Positions 1 to 5,372 of a DNA stretch of 6,873 nt are shown one piece after another. Position 1 is the stretch's first letter; every line of letters starts with the position of its first letter. Position numbers and translations under genes: made by a program. A model generated the notes under the pieces. It was not told the origin of the DNA. It made no database searches and was given only the letters and a program-made list of their open reading frames with translations. This DNA comes from Phycisphaerales bacterium. GTDB taxonomy: Bacteria > Pseudomonadota > Gammaproteobacteria > Competibacterales > Competibacteraceae. The DNA lies in assembly GCA_014879435.1 (NCBI GenBank), contig JACSSB010000221.1, forward strand, positions 1 through 6,873. The letters run 5' to 3'.

Positions 1-1
1 C

Positions 2-757
2 ATCCAGATGCTGGCATTCCAGGAAATGGTCTACGTGCAGGAACGCGCCCAATATATTCCGGCCGATGAGGCCCGCGCCGGGGAGACGGTGCTGACGCTT
101 TCCGGTACTGAACTCCGTCGCCGCCTGCGGGAAGGATTGGATATCCCCTTCTGGTTCTCCCATCCCGAAGTGGTAGCGGAGCTACGCCATACCCATCCAC
201 CGCGCCATCAACAAGGATTGACGGTGTTTTTCACCGGCCTGTCCGGGTCGGGTAAATCCACCATCGCCAATGCGCTGATGGTCAAACTTTTGGAATTGGG
301 TGGTCGGGCGGTGACTTTGTTGGACGGCGATATCGTGCGCAAGCATCTGTCCAGTGAGCTGGGGTTTTCACGAGAGCACCGCAACATCAATATTCTGCGG
401 ATCGGCTTTGTCGCCAGCGAAATCACCAAGAACGGTGGCATCGCCATCTGCGCGCCGATTGCGCCCTACACCGTGACCCGCCGCGAAGTCCGGGAGATGA
501 TCGCGCCGCTGGGCGGCTTCATTGAGGTGTATGTCGCCACTCCGCTGGAAACCTGCGAAACCCGCGACCGCAAGGGGCTGTATGCCAAAGCACGGGCCGG
601 TATCCTCAAGGAATTCACCGGTATCAGCGATCCCTACGAAGCTCCCGAACATCCTGAATTGATGATCGATACCCGCGAATGCAGTCCGAGCGAGGCCGCC
701 CAGCGCATCCTGCTCAAGCTGGAAGGATTGGGCTATATCCGTGGGCAGTCTTCTTGA
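2..757 (+). CDS. Bifunctional sulfate adenylyltransferase / adenylylsulfate kinase, C-terminal part (5' truncated)
   Basis: The frame is open through the left edge, so the true start lies outside; the ATG at position 8 is internal. Residues are numbered from that ATG. Residues 1-65 match the end of ATP sulfurylase, including the GTELRRRLREG and FWFSHPEVV segments. Residues 70-249 form a complete APS kinase: P-loop GLSGSGKST (77-85), DGD (107-109), the FSREHRN segment (120-126) and the KARAGILKEFTG motif (194-205). The fused enzyme makes APS from sulfate and ATP, then phosphorylates it to PAPS in the cytoplasm, feeding sulfate assimilation or sulfation. The IAPY motif (151-154) has Ala where stand-alone CysC proteins usually have the phospho-accepting Ser of SPY; from memory this is normal in fused enzymes. 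The gene ends 4 bases from the convergent stop of the next gene. Fusion and function are secure; only the N-terminal catalytic part is missing. Confidence 0.95.
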   Translation: MQMLAFQEMVYVQERAQYIPADEARAGETVLTLSGTELRRRLREGLDIPFWFSHPEVVAELRHTHPPRHQQGLTVFFTGLSGSGKSTIANALMVKLLELGGRAVTLLDGDIVRKHLSSELGFSREHRNINILRIGFVASEITKNGGIAICAPIAPYTVTRREVREMIAPLGGFIEVYVATPLETCETRDRKGLYAKARAGILKEFTGISDPYEAPEHPELMIDTRECSPSEAAQRILLKLEGLGYIRGQSS

Positions 758-761
758 TGCC

Positions 762-1556
762 TCAACGGGGATCGCCGGATCGGGGATCGCCGGGTAGGAG
801 TGTACCGCTCAAGCGCAGAAATGCCTCGGAGGTGCGCGGTCCCGCTCGGCCATCCACTTTAACGAAGATCCCCGGCAGGGTATTCAAAAACCGTTGCAGG
901 GTTTTTACCCAGGGCGAGACCATGGTTTCGTCGTAGCACAGCAGTGGCCATGCCACCGAGTCGTGGGTGGCGGTGAACGCGATCCAACTACACTCCACCA
1001 GTCGGCGCAACAACACCGCAGCGCCGCAGCGTTGCGCCATGGCCTCTTCGTTCCAGACATCCCCGCCGATGTACTTGCCTTGATGATAGTGGGTGGAATA
1101 GTTCCATAAATAAGGCGAGGGCACCTCGGGATGATGCAGCCGATAACCCCAGCCGTCACGGCCCTCCAGCACGAATAGAGTTCCAGCAACGCTCCAATCC
1201 TGCCATTGATCGAGGCGATACAGGCTCAGTGCATCGCTAGCGCTGTCTTCCCAGCTAAACGGCGGCTCGCCTGCGAGCGGTCGCCCGTCTGGCAGGTGTT
1301 GGGTACGCTCGCTCAGCGGATCGCCATTGTGCGGGTGAACCTCAAAATCACAGCCGACATCGGCATAATGCAGCACCGCGACCACGAACCAGGGCAGATT
1401 CAGGCGTTCACCCACGACCCGGTAGCGTGCGCGTTGTGCCACCAGCCTTTCAGTCAGCGCTTCCACCTCGGCGGCCCGCTCTTCGCGGATTACGCAGGTG
1501 GCGAATGCGCGTTGGTAATCGTCGCGCAATTCATCGGTCAACAGGATACGGCTCAT
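762..1556 (-). CDS. Lysozyme-like protein with C-terminal peptidoglycan-binding-like segment
   Basis: This 264-residue protein resembles a family usually annotated as hypothetical or as a peptidoglycan-binding/lysozyme-like protein. Visible marks are CVIREERA (21-28), NLPWFVVAVLH (53-63), HNGDPLSERT (76-85), GRP..G.PPFSWEDSASDAL (91-110), the GWGYRLHHPEVPSPYLWNYS block (135-154) and CGAAVLLRRL (177-186). Residues 213-251 (VKTLQRFLN, then VDGRAGPRTSEAF) look like a PG_binding_1 repeat. A role in cell-wall binding or cleavage is inferred from family resemblance. No signal peptide or membrane segment is visible, so export would need another route such as lysis or a secretion system. At LHYADVG (62-68), where I recall relatives having a Glu (IHxLE/IHxME), there is Asp66. 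The start is supported by AAGGGA 8 bases upstream. It lies 52 bases downstream of the DUF2970 gene on the same strand and is probably co-transcribed with it. The last ten residues come from a short tandem repeat. Confidence 0.8.
   Translation of the reverse strand: MSRILLTDELRDDYQRAFATCVIREERAAEVEALTERLVAQRARYRVVGERLNLPWFVVAVLHYADVGCDFEVHPHNGDPLSERTQHLPDGRPLAGEPPFSWEDSASDALSLYRLDQWQDWSVAGTLFVLEGRDGWGYRLHHPEVPSPYLWNYSTHYHQGKYIGGDVWNEEAMAQRCGAAVLLRRLVECSWIAFTATHDSVAWPLLCYDETMVSPWVKTLQRFLNTLPGIFVKVDGRAGPRTSEAFLRLSGTLLPGDPRSGDPR
766..793. repeat. Tandem repeat of a 13-base unit (CGGGGATCGCCGG) within the 3' end of the lysozyme-like gene
   Basis: The unit CGGGGATCGCCGG occurs at 766-778 and again at 781-793, two bases apart, giving a 15-base period. 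On the minus strand it encodes the repeated GDPRS/GDPR residues that end the lysozyme-like protein. It lies directly before that gene's TGA and 9 bases past the convergent APS kinase stop. This looks like a small local duplication, not a mobile or regulatory element. Confidence 0.8.
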
Positions 1557-1564
1557 CGTCGAAT

Positions 1565-1570
1565 TCCCTT
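1565..1570 (-). promoter_or_regulatory. Ribosome binding site of the lysozyme-like gene
   Basis: AAGGGA on the minus strand ends 8 bases before the ATG at 1556. It supports that start and shows that the gene can be translated independently of the upstream DUF2970 gene. Confidence 0.65.
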
Positions 1571-1608
1571 GGGTGAGTCATGGTTGTAAAAGGGGTCAGC
1601 ACCTCAGG

Positions 1609-1851
1609 CTAGACACCCGCTGCATTTAATACCAGCGTGACCGTGACCCATATGCCTAGGATCAAGAGTAGAGTCACGATCAGTCCGATCAAAATGTAAT
1701 GGATAGGACGACCTTGTTGAAAATCTCGCGCCCGGTTTTTTTCGCTTTGTACCCCGAAAAACGCAGACAATACGCTCAGGATAATATGCAATGGACCGGG
1801 AGGGGCGGAGGAGGGACTGTCCGTCGGGTCGGAATCGGGCTTGGAAGACAT
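1609..1851 (-). CDS. DUF2970 family single-pass membrane protein
   Basis: This 80-residue protein has a polar, Ser/Pro/Asp-rich N-terminus (1-18), then the family core GPLHIILSVLSAFFGVQSEKN (19-39) with the RARDFQQGRP motif (40-49), and one strong hydrophobic segment at about 51-76 that should span the inner membrane. The FFGVQSEKNR..DF..G pattern is diagnostic of DUF2970 (PF11174), a small proteobacterial family with no established function. Length is normal for the family. The start is supported by AGGGGA about 5 bases upstream and by a TATAAT-like box on the same strand. It is the first gene of a likely two-gene minus-strand unit with the lysozyme-like gene, and is divergent from the AMP-ligase gene. 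No function is proposed beyond membrane location. Confidence 0.88.
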   Translation of the reverse strand: MSSKPDSDPTDSPSSAPPGPLHIILSVLSAFFGVQSEKNRARDFQQGRPIHYILIGLIVTLLLILGIWVTVTLVLNAAGV

Positions 1852-1856
1852 CGGGT

Positions 1857-1862
1857 TCCCCT
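1857..1862 (-). promoter_or_regulatory. Ribosome binding site of the DUF2970 gene
   Basis: AGGGGA on the minus strand lies about 5 bases before the ATG at 1851, normal spacing, and decides this start. Confidence 0.65.
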
Positions 1863-1874
1863 GAACTTTGCTAA

Positions 1875-1880
1875 ATTATA
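1875..1880 (-). promoter_or_regulatory. Possible -10 box for the DUF2970 / lysozyme-like unit
   Basis: An exact TATAAT is read on the minus strand in the 58-base divergent gap. A start about 7 bases downstream would leave a leader of roughly 15 bases ahead of the DUF2970 ATG, just including its ribosome binding site. No good TTGACA-like -35 is seen at 16-18 bases upstream, so this is tentative; AT-rich gaps give such matches by chance. Confidence 0.35.
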
Positions 1881-1909
1881 AAAATCGACTTTTCTAGGCT
1901 TGCCGGGCC

Positions 1910-3253
1910 ATGCCTTCCATTATGCCAACCACATTGCCCTTGCTGTCAGCCGCCTCGCCGGATACCTGGATCGCCCAGTGGCGTGGGCAAGCCATCAGTC
2001 ATAGCCTATTTCTCGCGCATGTCGGTAATGTTGCCGGTCGATTACCTGCCACGCGTTTCATCTTCAACCTGTGCGAGGATCGCTATCTGTTCCTGGTCGC
2101 GTTCGCTGCGGTGGGTATCAACGGACAAAGCAATCTGCTGCCCTCGAACCGCGCCAGTCTGCATTTGCGGGATCTGGCGGAGGACTATCCCGATAGCCAG
2201 CGAATCACCGATGAGGAGGTCGAGTCTTGGCTAGTATCGGCAGCGTCGGCTGACCCCGCTATGCCGCTCATCCCGACGCTATCGGCTGAGCAGGTGGTCG
2301 CGATCACTTTTACTTCCGGCAGCACCGGCCGCGCCAAGCCGCATCCCAAACGCTGGAGCGAACTGATCGGTGGTGCCTACCAGACGCGGCGACGCTTCGG
2401 CCTGGTACCCGGCATGGCTTTGGTCGCTACCGTGCCTCCTCAGCATATGTACGGTCTGGAAACCACGATCATGACGCCGTTGGTCAACGGGATCTATGTC
2501 CACGCCGGTCGGCCTTTTTTCCCCCAGGATGTGTACACGGCTTTGGAGTCGATGCCGCCGCCCCGGATCTTGGTGACCACGCCCGTGCATCTGCGTGCCT
2601 GTGTCCAGTCCGAATTACGCTGGCCAGCTATGGCTTTTCTAGTTTCGGCCACTGCACCGTTGTCGGCTACGCTCGCCGCGCAGGCTGAAATCGCCTTCGA
2701 TGCGCCGGTACTCGAAATCTACGGCTGTACCGAAGCGGGTTCCATCGCCAGTCGCCGCACCCTGGATGGCGATCTGTGGCGGCTGTACGACGGTTTTCAT
2801 CTGCGGGACGGGGTGCTGTCCGGTGCGCATTTGCCAGAGCCTATTCCGTTGAGCGACCAGACCGAAAATCACGATCAAACCCAATTCAAATTGCTCGGTC
2901 GCTTCGCGGATCTGATCAATCTCGCCGGTAAGCGCACTTCGCTGGAATATCTCAATCACCAACTCAATCAGATCGAGGGGGTGGTGGAAGGCGTATTTTG
3001 GCTACCGGAGGAGAGCGAGGGCGCGGGCGAAAATGAGATTCGGCGGTTGATGGCGGCGGTGGTGGCGCCGAATGTGAGTGAGCGTCAGTTACTCGCCGCG
3101 CTGGCCGAGCGTCTCGATCCGGTGTTTTTGCCGCGCCCACTGCTCAAGATCGAGCACCTGCCACGTAACGAAACCGGTAAAGTCACCCGAGAGGCTTTAT
3201 TGACACTGGCCGCCCGGTCGCAACCGGCTGCAAACAACGACCATGGACTTTGA
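1910..3253 (+). CDS. AMP-dependent acyl/aryl-acid ligase (ApeH-like adenylate-forming enzyme)
   Basis: This 447-residue ANL-superfamily enzyme activates a carboxylic acid with ATP and probably loads it onto CoA or an acyl carrier protein. Adenylation motifs run in order: the A3 P-loop TSGSTGRAK (135-143), the A5 motif YGCTEAG (271-277), the A8 hinge GRFADLINLAGKR (330-342) and the A10 motif LPRNETGKVTR (417-427) with catalytic Lys424. The set is intact, so the enzyme should be active. It is shorter than typical acyl-CoA synthetases (500 or more), because the N-terminal region before A3 is reduced to about 134 residues, as in the ligases of aryl polyene and xanthomonadin clusters. The first in-frame ATG after a stop at 1895-1897 is used; no clear Shine-Dalgarno precedes it, and ATG 1922 is an alternative. 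It overlaps the dehydratase gene by 11 bases, so the two proteins probably act together. The substrate is unknown; an aryl or hydroxybenzoyl acid is inferred only from the ApeH resemblance. Confidence 0.88.
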   Translation: MPSIMPTTLPLLSAASPDTWIAQWRGQAISHSLFLAHVGNVAGRLPATRFIFNLCEDRYLFLVAFAAVGINGQSNLLPSNRASLHLRDLAEDYPDSQRITDEEVESWLVSAASADPAMPLIPTLSAEQVVAITFTSGSTGRAKPHPKRWSELIGGAYQTRRRFGLVPGMALVATVPPQHMYGLETTIMTPLVNGIYVHAGRPFFPQDVYTALESMPPPRILVTTPVHLRACVQSELRWPAMAFLVSATAPLSATLAAQAEIAFDAPVLEIYGCTEAGSIASRRTLDGDLWRLYDGFHLRDGVLSGAHLPEPIPLSDQTENHDQTQFKLLGRFADLINLAGKRTSLEYLNHQLNQIEGVVEGVFWLPEESEGAGENEIRRLMAAVVAPNVSERQLLAALAERLDPVFLPRPLLKIEHLPRNETGKVTREALLTLAARSQPAANNDHGL

Positions 3254-3563
3254 ACAGCACAGCCGGATCGCCGCTGATCACCCTTGTCTGGCCGGACATT
3301 TTCCCGGCAATCCCATCGTACCGGGAGTGCTACTGCTGGATGCGGTGTTGCGAGCATTCGCGGCTTGGCGCCCGACCGCACAAGCGGTGGATATTCCGCT
3401 GGTAAAATTCCTGGCGCCACTGCGTCCGGGACAAGCGTTCATCATCCGTTTGACCGAATCCGCTTCCGGCAGCGTAGGTTTCGACTGTCTGGAGGTGGAT
3501 GGCCGTTTGTTGGCGCGCGGTCGCCTGAAACTGAGCGATCATCGATCCGAATCGATAAGGTAG
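3243..3563 (+). CDS. Short hotdog-fold 3-hydroxyacyl-[ACP] dehydratase-like protein (ApeI/FabA/FabZ type)
   Basis: This is a single-domain hotdog protein of 106 residues. The block DHPCLAGHFPGNPIVPGVLL (12-31) is the FabZ/FabA active-site helix and loop. His19 is the expected catalytic histidine; Asp33 lies 14 residues later, the same spacing as the His-Asp pair of FabA and the His-Glu pair of FabZ, so the site looks complete and uses the FabA-type acid. VKFLAPLRPGQ (54-64) is the conserved strand region. It is shorter than FabZ (about 145-150), as expected for ApeI-like proteins. The likely role is dehydration of a 3-hydroxyacyl thioester on a carrier protein, cooperating with the upstream ligase. 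The ATG sits inside the ligase's last codons with no obvious Shine-Dalgarno, which suggests translational coupling. A thioesterase role, common in hotdog proteins, is the main alternative. Confidence 0.85.
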   Translation: MDFEQHSRIAADHPCLAGHFPGNPIVPGVLLLDAVLRAFAAWRPTAQAVDIPLVKFLAPLRPGQAFIIRLTESASGSVGFDCLEVDGRLLARGRLKLSDHRSESIR

Positions 3564-3676
3564 CCCAGGATAATCGCTATGGTGGAGGGTATATCGTGCA
3601 CCGTGATTTCTCAAAAATCCTATATCCAACAAGATTTTTTGTCACTGGTTTGAAATAATCCCCTCCTTGGAACTCT

Positions 3677-3682
3677 AGAGGA
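3677..3682 (+). promoter_or_regulatory. Ribosome binding site of the DUF945 gene
   Basis: AGAGGA is followed by 7 bases and the ATG at 3690. It is one of the clearest ribosome binding sites in the window and fixes the start, which also gives a sensible MKKPF signal-anchor N-terminus. Confidence 0.75.
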
Positions 3683-3689
3683 TATATCT

Positions 3690-5372
3690 ATGAAAAAGCC
3701 GTTCGGCATCATCGTGGCCATTCTGATAGTGGGGGTGGCCGCTTATGCCGGTACCGCGTACTGGCTGGGCCAGCAAGCGGAACGCTGGTATCAGGACTCA
3801 CTGGCGGAAATCCCGAATAATCCCAATATCAAGCTCAGCATAACCCGCTACCAGCGCGGAGTGTTCTCCTCGCAGGCCGAAACCCGTGTCCAGATCATAT
3901 TGCCGCAAAATCAGGATTCGGGCTCATCGGATCAAGTAGACCCCTCGTTTACGATTCGGCAGGAGATTTACCATGGTCCGCTGCCGCTGGCTGGCTGGGG
4001 GGTGCCGGGCGTGCCGATGGTTTGGACCGGCGCGATAGTGCGTGACACATTAGATGTAAACAGCAGTGCCTGGACCCGCGCACTGGCTCGGTGGTATGGC
4101 AACCAGGAACCTATGCTGTCGATTTCACAGATTGGCTTCGATGGTACCGCCAATAGTCACATCACCATGCCTCCGCTAAAGCTCGATCAGCTTGAGGATC
4201 TGCAAAGCTTGGCTTTTTCCGGGTTGGACGGCCAATTCCAGATCTCACCCCACAATACCGCAATTCAGGGCCAGATGACCGTTTCCAGCCTGGAAGTGGT
4301 CGGCAAACCCGCAGAATCGGGTACCGATCAAGCGGATAAATTCGGCAAGATCAACCTGCGCGATTTCAGCATGACGGTGAACCAGCGTAAGGGAGCGTTT
4401 GACCTGATGTTTGGGGAATCCGATGTCAAAATCGCTGAGCTACGCGGCGAGGATCAACAGGCAGCCCCGCTTTTCTCGATTGAGAATTTGAGTATCACCG
4501 GGAACGCGAGCCAAAGCAGCCCACAGCAGATAGCCAGTGAGGCGACATTCGCGGTCGATAAGTTCACCGTAGGTAAGGAAAGTGGTAAGGGCAGCATGCG
4601 CGTGGCGCTACGCCAACTGGATGGCCCCACCATGGGCAAGATTGAACAATGGGGGAAAAAGACCAACGATCCCTTCGAAGATCCTCTAGCGCTCAATGAA
4701 TTACTGACATTGATGAAAGCCTTGCTGCCTGGCAAGCCAGAAGTCTTGCTCGATACTCAAGCCACGCTGACGCAGGGTGAGTGGCGCAGCCAATTAACGC
4801 TCAACTTCCAAGATCCTGGCGTGATCGACCTGATCCAGAATCCAATGAGCGTATTAGGCATCTTGGAAAAAGGTTTGGCCGATATCAACGTCTCCAAGCC
4901 ACTGCTGGAAGCTATGCTGACCGGTCTGATAAAACAGCAGCTGCTCACGCAGCTTAAGGATCAGGGCCAAGCGGTTGATGAGTCGGCCGTACAGGCGATA
5001 GCCCAACAGCAGGTCGAGCAGCAGCTCCAGGAATTGGTGGCGGCCCATTTCATCCGGCTCGAAGGCGACCGTTATTTGAGCACAGCGCGCTTTGAGGGCG
5101 GCAAGCTGTCGGTGAACGACCAGGAAATTCCGCTGACGCCCCCAGCTTTCGATGAAGAGAACATGGATGGGGAAGCCATGCCCATGGAGCCGGATGGTGG
5201 CATCCTTCAGGAAGAGCAGCTGCTACCCGATCCGAACGGTGGCGAAGAGGTCATTGAAATAGAAACCATGCCGCAGGAATCGGATGACAGTGCCCAGGAA
5301 CAACCATCGTCGCCGGAGCAGAAACCATCTGCCCCGCAAGGCGCTTCGAAGGAGGGCACGAGTAAGCCATGA
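3690..5372 (+). CDS. DUF945 / YdgA family envelope protein with acidic C-terminal tail
   Basis: This 560-residue protein begins MKKPF followed by a hydrophobic segment (about 5-24), an uncleaved signal anchor or signal peptide that would place the rest in the periplasm. The YWLGQQAERWYQDSL stretch (24-38) and the YQRGVFSSQAET segment (54-65) are the usual N-terminal marks of the YdgA/DUF945 family (PF06097), whose function is not well established. The folded part ends near residue 481 with the family's typical ending (RYLSTARFEGGKLSVNDQEIPL). After it comes an extra tail of about 79 residues rich in Glu, Asp, Pro, Gln and Ser, probably disordered; E. coli YdgA, about 500 residues, has no comparable tail that I recall. 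The start has a good AGAGGA site 7 bases upstream. Its stop overlaps the glnE start as ATGA, so the two are likely co-translated. Family call firm; function unknown. Confidence 0.88.
   Translation: MKKPFGIIVAILIVGVAAYAGTAYWLGQQAERWYQDSLAEIPNNPNIKLSITRYQRGVFSSQAETRVQIILPQNQDSGSSDQVDPSFTIRQEIYHGPLPLAGWGVPGVPMVWTGAIVRDTLDVNSSAWTRALARWYGNQEPMLSISQIGFDGTANSHITMPPLKLDQLEDLQSLAFSGLDGQFQISPHNTAIQGQMTVSSLEVVGKPAESGTDQADKFGKINLRDFSMTVNQRKGAFDLMFGESDVKIAELRGEDQQAAPLFSIENLSITGNASQSSPQQIASEATFAVDKFTVGKESGKGSMRVALRQLDGPTMGKIEQWGKKTNDPFEDPLALNELLTLMKALLPGKPEVLLDTQATLTQGEWRSQLTLNFQDPGVIDLIQNPMSVLGILEKGLADINVSKPLLEAMLTGLIKQQLLTQLKDQGQAVDESAVQAIAQQQVEQQLQELVAAHFIRLEGDRYLSTARFEGGKLSVNDQEIPLTPPAFDEENMDGEAMPMEPDGGILQEEQLLPDPNGGEEVIEIETMPQESDDSAQEQPSSPEQKPSAPQGASKEGTSKP
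5349..5355 (+). promoter_or_regulatory. glnE: Ribosome binding site of glnE, inside the DUF945 gene
   Basis: AAGGAGG is a near-perfect Shine-Dalgarno within the last codons of the DUF945 gene, but it ends 13 bases before the glnE ATG, longer than the usual 5-9. An in-frame TAA between them rules out an earlier start, so initiation probably relies on both this site and coupling to termination at the ATGA overlap. Confidence 0.5.

Noticed and set aside
766..795. GATC-CCC-GATC repeat as a possible terminator hairpin between the convergent genes
   Set aside because: Only 4 base pairs can stack cleanly and no T-run follows on either strand.
1206..1589. 127-codon plus-strand open frame opposite the lysozyme-like gene
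   Set aside because: The minus strand carries the conserved motifs and a proper ribosome binding site; this frame is its antisense shadow.
3613..3640. Rho-independent terminator after the dehydratase
   Set aside because: The 7-base-pair stem is almost all A-T with a 13-base loop, and the T-run belongs to the stem itself; too weak to annotate as a terminator.
3085..3658. Open frames of 100-124 codons on both strands over the ligase end and dehydratase
   Set aside because: They are frame-shifted or antisense shadows of the ligase and hotdog genes, whose catalytic motifs are intact in the chosen frames.
3650..3679. TTGAAA as a -35 box for the DUF945 gene
   Set aside because: At 17-18 bases the matching -10 positions read CTCTAG or TCTAGA, poor matches.
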